A stretch of DNA of 64,000 nt from Plasmodium relictum (Eukaryota; Apicomplexa; Aconoidasida; Haemosporida; Plasmodiidae): the NCBI RefSeq assembly GCF_900005765.1, contig NC_041686.1, positions 1 through 64,000 of the forward strand, read 5' to 3'. The position numbers were made by a program, and so were the translations under genes. Shown here one piece after another: positions 22,745-33,510 of the stretch. The notes below the pieces were generated by a model that saw only the letters and a list, made by a program, of their open reading frames with translations, made no database searches and was not told where the DNA came from. Within the stretch, counting starts at the first letter, position 1; every line of letters starts with the position of its first letter.

Positions 22745-25213
22745 ATGTTTGGAAAATTTATCTCCGAAACATACAATAAAGTAAAAAGTAAAGCTGATGA
22801 GGTAAGGCTACATGTTAGCGTTCAGGCAATAAAAGCAAAAGAAGTTTTTGGTTTAATAAAACCTACAACTACTGAAGAATTAGAAGTGTTATTAAATTAC
22901 GAGTTACAACAAATTGATACAGCAGAAGCATTAATAAGTACATATAAGAAATGGATATATAACATATGTCAATCTGAAAAAAGTGATTGTATAAGATATT
23001 TTAAATCTCAAAATAAGAATAATGAAAAAGGATTATCAATCGATGTAAAAGATACCTTTATTAACAATATAATGGAATTGAAAAATGAAAATGATGAAAA
23101 TAATACAATAAAATTAAAAAAAGAGGCAAACACCAATATAAATGAAAATTCCACTATAACACCCATTTCTTCAAACGATAATAATGATAATCTACAACTT
23201 CAAAAAAAATCAAATGAAAATGAAGATGATTTTTCAATGATAGATAAAAAAGAACATTTGCTAATCGAAAAAAATCCTTTAGAAAAAAAAAATAATAATT
23301 TTAAAATTAATAATAATTCACTACATGAAAAAAATAAAGATAATTTAATGAATAATATTTACGATGATCATTATGGATATAACTTCAAGGAAATTTTTTT
23401 AAAAAGTAATATTTTAGAAAAATCCATTAGTTTAATATTGGAAAAAAGAAATATTAGATTATCTTTAGTAGGCCCAATAGAAAAAGAAGATTTAGAAAAT
23501 CCTAGAACTACTATTTTGACAATGTTTAAGCATTGCTTAATTGGAAACGAAAAATTGCATAAAGACATTTTATTTGTTATATTAACTACTGATAAATTAT
23601 TCGATAATCATAAAGAATTATTTTTAGAATTATTAAGTATTATTAAATACGATTACTTAGACATTTATTTAACCAACTTAAGAAAAATAATTTCATCTGA
23701 AGTCGTTTGCTTAAAAAGTAGAATACAAGCATATAATTCTCAAAATATTAATTTGAATAAATTAATTTTTTTTAATAACTATACTCCTAACACTAGTGGT
23801 TCTTTTATAGATTTAGAAAATGATTTAAATGATTTAAATTCTTTTCATCTTGAAAAAGTGGATGAAGAAGAAAAAAGGCAAAATGATGAAAGAAATATAT
23901 TTAATCAGGAGAAAGAATATGAAATGAATAGAGAAAAAGAATTTATATTAAGTAAAGGAAATCAATTTGAAATGAATGAAGAAAAATCAATTAAAATGAA
24001 TGAAGAAAAAATATATGAAGTTTTTGATGCAGATGCGAATAACAAAGATTATGTTGAAAATTCAAAAAAAGAGAATAAGTTAGAATCTTTATCAAATGAA
24101 AAAGAAATTATAGAGAGTAATAAAATGCAACAAATAAAAATCTTAGCTTCATTAAAATTAATAGAGTTACATAAAACAGTACAAAAGATCTTATTATTAG
24201 CAACCAGAAATAGAGAAGAAAGAAAAGTTGAAATTAAAGTTAAATTGGAAGAATTAAAAAAAATAATGGATGTTTGTAAAAAAGATTGTGAAATAACCCT
24301 TAATGATGCTGAAGGATCAAAATCGCATTTAGAAAATGTTTACGTTAAAGAATTAAATTTACTAACAAATAACATAAATAAAAAACAAGAAGAGATAAAT
24401 CAAATGAAATCCTCTATTGATAAATTAATAAAAAGAAAAAATGAATTGTACAATGAATATGAATTAATATGCAAAGAAATAAATATAAAAAATAAAGAAT
24501 TATCAAAAGTAATATCAACATTATCATCATATAAAAAAGATTTAAATGAAACAGAAGATAATTATTTAAATAAATTATCAAATACAAGTAAAGCAAAACA
24601 TATGCACCAGGAAAGGAAATTATATATTTCAAACTTACATAATATATCTGATGAAATTTTAAGAGTATATGAAAAAAGCGATTATATAAATACAGAAGAA
24701 TTAATTATAAAGTGTAATAAAATTAAAAAACCTTTAAAGCAAGTGATTATTCAACACTCAAATTATTTAAAAGACAAACTATTTTTATTAAACTCTTTAT
24801 TAAAATTTTACATAGAGAAAATTAATTTACTTTTAGAAAAAAAGAGCTTGGTTAATAATCTATCAAAAATAGATACAAATATAGAAGAAAAAGAAATAAT
24901 AAATGATGATAATATTAAGAATAGTGATTTAAATAATCTTAATGACGAAAAATTATCTAATGATATATATGATAATCAAAAAAAATTAAATTTTTTGAAA
25001 TATAAAAAACGTTATTTAAAGGTTATTGAGCAAATAAGCAAAGTATGGATAATTATACAAGAATTCTATAATCAAAATAAAGAACAAATAGAAGAAGATG
25101 CTGATGATATAAAATGTTGTGGAAAGTATATATATAATGAAATTAATGAAATCTATAATTCTAGTAAAAAATTTATAATGGAAAATAGTCACATTACTTC
25201 ATCTGTTTCTTGA
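22745..25213 (+). CDS. Conserved-looking coiled-coil protein, unknown function
   Basis: This is a single-exon protein of 822 aa without a signal peptide or membrane segment. The N-terminus (about 1-80) is an amphipathic, helix-prone block beginning MFGKFISETYNKVKSKADEV. An Asn/Glu-rich insert (about 95-200) leads to a second folded block at about 215-330. A charged linker with MNEEK-type near-repeats follows at about 370-450. A long coiled coil runs through about 465-640, and a final helical part ends at VSV-type serines. Long helices flanking low-complexity inserts suggest a cytoskeletal or membrane-curvature role, but no domain can be named. Confidence 0.85.
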   Translation: MFGKFISETYNKVKSKADEVRLHVSVQAIKAKEVFGLIKPTTTEELEVLLNYELQQIDTAEALISTYKKWIYNICQSEKSDCIRYFKSQNKNNEKGLSIDVKDTFINNIMELKNENDENNTIKLKKEANTNINENSTITPISSNDNNDNLQLQKKSNENEDDFSMIDKKEHLLIEKNPLEKKNNNFKINNNSLHEKNKDNLMNNIYDDHYGYNFKEIFLKSNILEKSISLILEKRNIRLSLVGPIEKEDLENPRTTILTMFKHCLIGNEKLHKDILFVILTTDKLFDNHKELFLELLSIIKYDYLDIYLTNLRKIISSEVVCLKSRIQAYNSQNINLNKLIFFNNYTPNTSGSFIDLENDLNDLNSFHLEKVDEEEKRQNDERNIFNQEKEYEMNREKEFILSKGNQFEMNEEKSIKMNEEKIYEVFDADANNKDYVENSKKENKLESLSNEKEIIESNKMQQIKILASLKLIELHKTVQKILLLATRNREERKVEIKVKLEELKKIMDVCKKDCEITLNDAEGSKSHLENVYVKELNLLTNNINKKQEEINQMKSSIDKLIKRKNELYNEYELICKEINIKNKELSKVISTLSSYKKDLNETEDNYLNKLSNTSKAKHMHQERKLYISNLHNISDEILRVYEKSDYINTEELIIKCNKIKKPLKQVIIQHSNYLKDKLFLLNSLLKFYIEKINLLLEKKSLVNNLSKIDTNIEEKEIINDDNIKNSDLNNLNDEKLSNDIYDNQKKLNFLKYKKRYLKVIEQISKVWIIIQEFYNQNKEQIEEDADDIKCCGKYIYNEINEIYNSSKKFIMENSHITSSVS

Positions 25214-26223
25214 TATAATATAGAGAAATTCAGTCTTTTATAAAAAATTTTTAAAAAAATTTATATATTAAGGAAATTTAAATTTTTTTTTTTTATTATT
25301 TTAATATTTCATTTCAACAAAATCTAGTATTTATTCATATATATATATATAAATTTTTCTAAAAAAAAGAAAATTTTGGAGATCATATCTTCACGGACAC
25401 GAAATGTACTTTTTTCCAATAATATATTTATTTAAAATTTATTACATTTATTTTATATAATTTCTAAGACTTATTTGATTTATTTATAATTTATATCATC
25501 TTTTTTTTTTTTTTTTTTTTTTAGTTAAAATTATTTTTATTTTTTGTTTTTATCATATCCTTATTTTACCATTTAAAAATATAATTTATATAAATTATTT
25601 TACGTAATCTTTTAAAAAATGAATTTTTATTCAATATTGAATTAAGTTGAATAAAAATAAATATTTTATTTATATATAACATTTCATTAAATATAGTAAC
25701 AAAATTTTAAGCTATGAAAATTATAAAATATTAAATCATATACATATAATGAAATAAAGCATATCATTTGATATTTTAAATGTTATAATTGCTCAATACA
25801 TTAAAGCATTTACCAATAACCTAAAAATTAAATTTGTATTCCTTACTATCTAAAATCTTTAACTAATAATACTTAATCATAAAAATAAAATGATTTTAAT
25901 GATCTTGTGTTTTAAAAAGTCACAAATTAAAAACAAAGGAAAAAAATATTAGTAATCTATTAATTGATAGTTTTTATATTTTATTAAATAATGATGACTA
26001 ATAATACTCAATTGAAAAAAAAAAAAAAAAATTATGCAAAACTACAATTAAAAAAAAAAAAAAAAAATCAAAAAGTTTTACTTGTAAAAACTTTTTTACT
26101 TTGAAAATAAACATTTGTGTAATTTATTTTAATAAAATTGCTAAAAAAAAAAAAAATTGCAATCTACTGAAATGTTAATTTTATAGACATCAGAATATAT
26201 ATATATATATATATAAATAGAAC
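25214..26223. other. Intergenic region
   Basis: AT-rich with long poly(A) and poly(T) tracts (for example 25501-25522 and 26016-26066). No coding or RNA gene was seen. It should contain the 3' end of the coiled-coil gene and the promoter of the J-domain gene. Confidence 0.6.
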
Positions 26224-29200
26224 ATGAAAAAAAAAACTAACATAGAAAATTTTGATTTTAAGAAAAACGAATTCATTTGTAATAATAGTTTAAGTAAAAG
26301 CTCAAATTATTTCAATGTAAATAAAATTAAAGAACTATATAACATAGAAAACAATAAAATTTATGAACAAATTTTTGATACTTATTATACAAAGGGAAAT
26401 GTACTTAAAAAAAGAAAAAAGGAAAAAATTCATAGAAAAAATAGCTTATCACCATCTTTGAACAATACTGATAAAGCAAATGAAATATTATTTCACATAA
26501 ATGAAGAATCTATTACACCACCTCCATCTTTACATTCAACTTTACATACAAAATGCTGTAAAACTTTTAAAAATAATAATGAAAACAAAAATTCAACAAA
26601 CTTAAGTTTCAACAAAAAAATAATACCAAATGAAGAATTTTATTTCTATAACAATAATTTTGATAACACACCAAAGAAAATAATTAAAGATAATATAAAT
26701 TTACAAGAAAAAAGTTTTGTAAAAATAAGTAAAGAAAACTATAATTTTAATAGTAAAAGTAAAAATGCACTGATTAATAGAAATTCACTAAATAAATATG
26801 ATTTTATTAGATTCGTATGTTCTCCAAATAAAAAAAGAAGTAATGAAAAAAGCATAAGCAATAATAATGAAGTTTCAATTCCAATAAAGGATATAAATAA
26901 AAAAAAAGAAAATTTTAATGAAAACTTGTGTAAAGATACTTTTAACTCAAATGATACAAACAATAACTTAGATATGCAAAAAAATATTAATAGAAATAAT
27001 AACACAGGAATTAATCAAATATATTATGATAAAGAAATTTCAGAAAAAAGTGAAGATAATAATGCTGGTATAAAAGTAAAACCAAAAAATTTTATAGAAC
27101 CATATAATTCTTTTTCTATTAATAGTCTGAGTAAAAATTTTTTTATAAACAACAAAAAATTCTTTATAAATGATATCAATAAAGATAAAATAATTACAGA
27201 TGATAATGAAGATGACTTATCTACTAAAAATATTGTAAATGAAAAGAATGATTATGTGAATTTGGATAACAAAGATAATATTAATAGAAAAAAAAACTTA
27301 GATTATAAAAATACAAAAATGAATAACATAAATTATGATTTTAAAAATTTTGATAATAATACACCTTATCATTTTAATGGAAATTATGCCTTTGATGATA
27401 ATATATATGATAAAAAAGATAATAATGAAAATTCTTATTTAAAGGATATTAATATCTATCTAAAAAAAAATTATAAAATATGGAAGTCTTTATATAGTTA
27501 CTTAGACGTTTCATATAATTGTAGTAAAGAAGAGATAAAAAAATCATATAAGGATAAAATAAAAGTTCATCATCCTGATAAAGGAGGAAGTATAAAAGAA
27601 TTTTTAGAATTAAAATTATCATATGATATACTAATTAATGATAAAAAGAGAAAACTTTATGATAAGTATGGAAATGGTATATTAGAATTATTAATTAGTG
27701 AAAAATTTAGTGATTATAATATTTCATCTGATGAAAAAAATGAAGAAGAAATAATAGACGATGAGTGCTTAAGAATATATGATCTGTTTGTACTAAAATA
27801 TAAAAATATTTCATATTTACATAATTTATATGATTTAAAAATTAACAGTAATCAATATAATGAATTTCAGAAGTTAATTTACCATTTTTTTAATATAGAA
27901 AATAATATTTTTAAAAACATTTTTTATATTTATCCTATTTTTTCTCCCCATATATCTCCTTTTATTAAAAATAAAAAAAAGAATAATTCAGAAAATTCTT
28001 TTATATATTTTGATGAAATAAGTAATGAAAATTCACATGAAACTACTTCAGATAATTCTCCATTAAATATTAAATTAACAAATGAAATTACAACTTTTGA
28101 TACAAAAAAAAAAAAAAACATTACAAATATATTTAATGATTTAAATTCAGAATTTGATCATTTTTTCAAAAATTATATAATGGAAAAAATAGAATTATCA
28201 GAGAAGCATAGAAGAAAATGCAATAAATCGTATGAAAATAAAAAAAATGAACATAAAACAGTATTTAAGGAAAACATTGATTCTTATTTTGAAAAAGATA
28301 CGTTTATATCATCAGATGTAGATCCTCAATATAATAATTATGTTGATGGAAAAGGAAAAAAAAATTTCTACGAAAATAGTTCTTCAGAATTTTTTAAAGA
28401 TATTCAGTTGTCACCAGTTGCATATAGAATTATAAATGACGACAGTAAAAAGCATGTTGATGATTTCTACAAATGGTTTGAATTTTTTTTTGAAGATAAT
28501 TTAAGTGAAGTTGAAAGCAAAGAAGAGGATACTACTGATGAAAATGAAGATGAATCACTTGAAAAAAAATTACATAAGAATATTCATAATGTAAATAAAA
28601 ATATAAAAAGTGATAATTTCGATGAAATAGAGCAAAATATAAAAAAAAAAGAATTTATAAATAATTTAGCAGAAAAGTTAATCCAAAAAAATGAAATGGA
28701 GAAAATAATTAAAGAGAAATTAAAAGAAGATACTTTTATAAAAAATAATAATATAGTCACAAACAATTGTAATTCATCCATTAATAATACAAATAAACTA
28801 GTCCAATTTTATAATCCTATAAATAATTCTCTGAACCATAATTGCAAAATAAAGAATAATATTCAAAGTGAATTTCTAGAAAAAAATTTCAACAAAAATT
28901 ATGACGATATATTGAACATTGAAGAGAAATATGGATTTAATTTAATTAAAAAAAGTGAGCATAAAGTTAATGATCTAACACACGATTTTAATTATATTTA
29001 TATAGGTAATAATATAAATAAAAAAAAAAATTTTATATTATTCATAAAAGAAGAATGTGTTAAAAAATTTTTAAAAATAAAATTACTGATTAACAAAGTT
29101 AAAAAAAAATCAAATTTAAAACATATATCATTATTTGAAAGCGAAATTGACAAAAATTTGAAAAACATTGAATATATACTATTATTGATAACATACAAAG

Positions 29201-29664
29201 AAGAACTAGTGCCTTTAAATGATTTTTATTTATTAGATAAAAATATATACTCAGAAGATTACTATTGTATTCCTTTATATATAAAAAAAAATAATATAAT
29301 AAGACCTCACTTTTGTCATTTTAAATGGATTGTATATACTCTACAATCATTATTCTTTTTTAATCTTTATTTTAAAAAAGTTAACAAATATATATGTACT
29401 TTTCCATTTTTTAACTATAAATATAATTGCTTGAAAAAATATCTTGAAAATAAAGAGGATAATAAAAATTATGATAAAATAAAAGATAAGTATATTTTTT
29501 TTCAGCATTACATCATAAAAAACAAACATAAATATTTAAAATATTTTCCACATTGTTTATTTCTATATTTAAAAGATGTAGTATCACTAAATAGAAACTG
29601 TCAGAAACAACTCCAAGTAAATTTATCTCCAGTTTTTGTTTTAACACCTAATAAACTTTTTTGA
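26224..29664 (+). CDS. Large J-domain (DnaJ class C / type III) protein
   Basis: This is a single-exon protein of 1146 aa. The first 400 residues are Asn/Lys-rich and low-complexity. A J domain lies at about 415-485: LYSYLDVSYNCSKEEIKKSY, then the HPD motif in KVHHPDKGG at about 448-452, then SYDILINDKKRKLYDKYG. J domains stimulate the ATPase of Hsp70 partners. There is no Gly/Phe region and no CXXCXGXG zinc finger, so it is a type III co-chaperone whose client binding resides in unknown sequence. The region after the J domain (490-600) and the C-terminal 200 residues (from about 945) look folded, the latter rich in Phe, Tyr and Leu. No signal peptide was seen, so a cytosolic or nuclear site is likely. 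Confidence 0.9.
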   Translation: MKKKTNIENFDFKKNEFICNNSLSKSSNYFNVNKIKELYNIENNKIYEQIFDTYYTKGNVLKKRKKEKIHRKNSLSPSLNNTDKANEILFHINEESITPPPSLHSTLHTKCCKTFKNNNENKNSTNLSFNKKIIPNEEFYFYNNNFDNTPKKIIKDNINLQEKSFVKISKENYNFNSKSKNALINRNSLNKYDFIRFVCSPNKKRSNEKSISNNNEVSIPIKDINKKKENFNENLCKDTFNSNDTNNNLDMQKNINRNNNTGINQIYYDKEISEKSEDNNAGIKVKPKNFIEPYNSFSINSLSKNFFINNKKFFINDINKDKIITDDNEDDLSTKNIVNEKNDYVNLDNKDNINRKKNLDYKNTKMNNINYDFKNFDNNTPYHFNGNYAFDDNIYDKKDNNENSYLKDINIYLKKNYKIWKSLYSYLDVSYNCSKEEIKKSYKDKIKVHHPDKGGSIKEFLELKLSYDILINDKKRKLYDKYGNGILELLISEKFSDYNISSDEKNEEEIIDDECLRIYDLFVLKYKNISYLHNLYDLKINSNQYNEFQKLIYHFFNIENNIFKNIFYIYPIFSPHISPFIKNKKKNNSENSFIYFDEISNENSHETTSDNSPLNIKLTNEITTFDTKKKKNITNIFNDLNSEFDHFFKNYIMEKIELSEKHRRKCNKSYENKKNEHKTVFKENIDSYFEKDTFISSDVDPQYNNYVDGKGKKNFYENSSSEFFKDIQLSPVAYRIINDDSKKHVDDFYKWFEFFFEDNLSEVESKEEDTTDENEDESLEKKLHKNIHNVNKNIKSDNFDEIEQNIKKKEFINNLAEKLIQKNEMEKIIKEKLKEDTFIKNNNIVTNNCNSSINNTNKLVQFYNPINNSLNHNCKIKNNIQSEFLEKNFNKNYDDILNIEEKYGFNLIKKSEHKVNDLTHDFNYIYIGNNINKKKNFILFIKEECVKKFLKIKLLINKVKKKSNLKHISLFESEIDKNLKNIEYILLLITYKEELVPLNDFYLLDKNIYSEDYYCIPLYIKKNNIIRPHFCHFKWIVYTLQSLFFFNLYFKKVNKYICTFPFFNYKYNCLKKYLENKEDNKNYDKIKDKYIFFQHYIIKNKHKYLKYFPHCLFLYLKDVVSLNRNCQKQLQVNLSPVFVLTPNKLF

Positions 29665-30743
29665 AATAATAATTTTTAATATTAGAAATTAATAAAAAAA
29701 AAGAAATATATAGAATAAGATCATTTATAGCAAATAACCAAGAATAATAAAAAAAAGAAATTATTTCTTATTTTATCCACTCATTTATTTTGTTTTTATT
29801 TAAATTTTTTCTTTTTTTTTCACTTAAGTTTATTATTGTTACATTAATTTGTTGCTTATATATTTTAGAAATAATTTGTTTTGCAATATATTATTTTTTT
29901 TCAATTTTTCTTTTCTTTATAATTATTTCGTATTATGGAATTTTTTTAAATACTATACAATTTTTTTGAAGTCAGTTTTTGGTAATATTATATTATTTTT
30001 TGTTCTTTATTTTATTTCACACACTTTATTCATAGGAATTAAAATATTTTATAATATTTTTGGTTAAAACATATATAATAATTCTTACATAAATATATAT
30101 ATATATTTAATTTATGATGTTAAATGTTTTTATTTGACACTACAAAAATCATGACATATTCAATAACTTTTACTTAATTCCTATTTATAATAAAATTCTT
30201 ATGTAGTTTAATTTTTTTTCTCATATTTTTGTAAATATAGATATATTTTAGATTATACAACAAAAATTCTTTAGAATATTATTCCATTATAAATAAAAAT
30301 TAAAATTTAAATTATTATGATACAAAAATAAATTACATGTGTATAGGATTAATAGTATAAATAATTTCTTAAAATTTTAGCTTTTTTATTCTTTAATAAA
30401 TAAAGAAATACAATAACATAAAAATAAAAATAAGCAACAAATAGTATGAATAAATTATTACCTCTTTTTACATTTTCATATGAATGTAAAATATAAAAAT
30501 AAAATTTTTTATTTATTTTATTTTTGCTTGCACTTGATTGAACATGTTTTAATGTAAGATCTTGTGTAAAAAATATTATTATTAAAAAAAAAAAAAAAAT
30601 TAATGAAAATTAAAATCAAATATATAAAATTTTTATATATAGATATACGTTTTTTAAAAATTCAAACATTGAATAATATATATAATGAAAATAAATTAAC
30701 TCTATTTTATTGAATAAAAATTTAAATATTTAGCAAAAGAAAA
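29665..30743. other. Intergenic region
   Basis: The region holds poly(T)-rich sequence with a Phe/Leu-rich 72-codon open frame at 29849-30067 (plus) that has no recognisable features and is probably incidental. The remainder is AT-rich promoter-type sequence. Confidence 0.5.
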
Positions 30744-31551
30744 ATGAGTGAATCAAATAATAAAATTTTAAAAGCTGAAATAGGAAAAATTAAAAGTTCT
30801 GACTTAGAACTATTTAAAAATGTTTTAATACCATTTAATGGATCAGTTGAAGACTATAATGAAGAAAAGTAAATTTTTTTTTTTTCATTGAAGTGTAAAT
30901 ATTTTAATTCAATAAATTTTTTTCATATAATTTTAATTTAACATTATAAATTTTCTTAACTTTTTTTTAAGTGAAATAGCAGTAGTACAATTTAAAACCG
31001 GAATAGAAAAAAAGCATTTAGAAGGATTAGGAAATTATATAGTGAAACCAATGTAAGTATATTTCATATATTACTACATACATATTTTATCAAATAAAAA
31101 GTATTTATTATGTTATAATCTACTTTATACAAAAGAAAAATATTACAATGAAATAAAAATTAAGAAACATAATTTTTTTTTTCTTTCTACTAGACAATTT
31201 GACTTAATTGAAACAAAAGATCAAGTATAAATATATATATAAAATATTTGATGATATTTATTAATAATATTATAAATCTTATAAAAATACGTTTTTTATA
31301 CATTTTTTTTTTTTTTTATTCTACAGAATTTAAGAAAAAGAAATATAAATTTCATATATGATAGAATTATTATAGATGAGCATGATATTATTAACATTTT
31401 TCTAAATATTACGTAATATTATAAAATAAAAATAAAATTTTTATATTATTAATAATTTTTTTTATTTTTTTTATGAAATTATTTATACAGATTACTTGCT
31501 CCTGTTATATTTGTATTGTTGAGCTTATTGATATTATCGTCTATTTTTTAA
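30744..31551 (+). CDS. Small tail-anchored membrane protein, 5 exons
   Basis: My model has exons 30744-30868, 30972-31052, 31194-31224, 31327-31412 and 31491-31551, with all junctions GT-AG and the phase preserved across them. It encodes 127 aa starting MSESNNKILKAEIGKIKSSD. The first 105 residues are soluble and mixed in composition; the last 19 (LLAPVIFVLLSLLILSSIF) are one hydrophobic helix ending at the stop codon. This is the layout of a tail-anchored protein inserted into the ER or mitochondrial outer membrane with its N-terminus in the cytosol. No family was recognised. Five short exons in under 850 bp contrast with the intronless large genes around it. Confidence 0.75.
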
Positions 31552-31866
31552 AAAAAGACATGAAACATTTTTATTTAAATATTTACCGTTATTTTCATAA
31601 AGGAAACTTTTTTTTTTTTTACACTGTAATTGTAAAATAACTAAAAACTATTAAATAAAATTAAAAGATAACTTTTTATTAATTTTTACTGTAAAAAATA
31701 TCAATATTTTAGCTTATGTATTTGCTTCTTAATTCTTGTATTTGTTTAAATTAAAATTAAAAAGAAAAATTTTTATTAGAATATATTTAAAAATTATAAG
31801 AGCACTTTTCAAGAGCATCTAAAAACATAAAAATTAGGTATTTATAACAATGTTGCCATTAAAGGA

Positions 31867-31934
<68 letters not shown>

Positions 31935-33510
31935 TTATATATTATTTATGCTTCATATTAAGCTTTTAGTGATGATTTTAAAACATATTCTTAAATCCTC
32001 TATAATAATATCATTTTAATTAGGCATTCCATTTTTTTCTTTTATTTTTTCTTTTATATTGCATATAGTTCATAAATTGTGTTAATTATTTAATTATAGA
32101 TATTAAGTATAAGAGAAAAGAACTTTACATGTTTAATGAAACTTTTGTTAGAAAATATAAAAAATAAATGTATCTAGTTTCCTAATACAACTTTTTAATT
32201 CCATATTTCAATAAAATTATTATTCCATTTTTAATTTTTTTTTTTTTTTTAAAGCAATATAGTTAATAGGCACTTTAAAAAAAAAAATTATAATAAAACA
32301 TAATACATATATGTTTAAACATAAAAAATTTTCTTAATGATATATTGCTAATTTTTAAAAAGATTTTCTCTACTAAATACAATTTATCTATTTAAAATAA
32401 ATAACATAAATATATCATATATATAAATGGACAATTATTATATCTAAATTATTTATATTTATTATAATTCTATCCTTTTTTTATTTATTATATATATATG
32501 AATATTTTTAAAAAACATATTGGTGCACTAATTTACACACGAACTTTTTTTTTTTTTTACTTCATCCTTTTGTTAATTTATAAAAATAGAAGTAATGCAA
32601 ATATTTCCTATTTAATTAAAAATTATGAATTATTATCTTTCATTTTTCTTTTTAATATTTTTAATTATTTTGATGTTTAGTATATATAATGTATTATTTA
32701 TTAATTTATCCTTTTTTTTAAAAAAATTATTATTTTATAAATTTTTCTAATAGTTAAAATGCTTCTCTTTTTAAATAATACGAAAAATATATTAGTTAAT
32801 ACTTTCTTTTTAATTTTTATAATGGAATTATTTTCCATTATAAAATGTATTTTTCAATTTCTATTTTTGTATTAATATTTTATGCTGTAGCATAAGTATC
32901 TTTTTTTTTTTTTTTTTCAATTTTAAATGTGTATGTGTATATCTTTTTTTTTTTTTTTTGATTGAAAATATTTAGGTGTATATTTTTTTATTTTTTTAAA
33001 TTTTAAATATGTATTTCTTTTTTCTTTCAATTTTTAATATATATTTTTGCAATTTTTTTTTAAATACTAAAACTTATAGATGTGTATACTTTTTTTTAAT
33101 ACTTTATCATTTATATTTTTATTTTATAAATATATAAATATATAAATATTTCGTTCTATACTTTTTTTTTTTTCTGTCAAAAATTCTCTGTTGATAATGT
33201 TTTTAGTTTTTTTTATTCAACTAAAATTTATTTATGTTTATTTTTCTAGATTTAAATTGTTTTTATTAATTTGTATAGTATATTAAAGTTTTATAATATT
33301 ATTCAAATTTTTACAAAATCTATTTTTTCCATCAATTTAATTGTTTTGTTTCTTTAAATATTAATTTGTAATCTTTGGTGTATATGTTATGAATATTTTT
33401 AAATTATTTATTTATTTATTTTTTTTCATATATATTTTAGATGATAAGGATATAGTTTACCATTGTTTTAACAATACAAAATTATTTAACATTTTCAAAA
33501 AAAAGGAAAA
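31552..33510. other. Intergenic region with (AT)n microsatellite
   Basis: The region includes a long AT dinucleotide run (31869-31930) and dense poly(T) sequence before the next gene. A 60-codon open frame at 32498-32680 starts with a hydrophobic segment but has no other support. No RNA gene was seen. Confidence 0.55.
31869..31930. repeat. (AT)n microsatellite
   Basis: An uninterrupted AT dinucleotide tract of about 60 bp, expected to be length-variable. Confidence 0.95.

Noticed and set aside
29849-30067. 72-codon hydrophobic open frame
   Set aside because: The composition follows from T-rich DNA. There is no charged flank pattern or recognisable family, although a spliced membrane protein cannot be fully excluded.
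32498-32680. 60-codon frame with a signal-peptide-like start
   Set aside because: It is too short, has no downstream exon with coding character and sits in T-rich upstream DNA.
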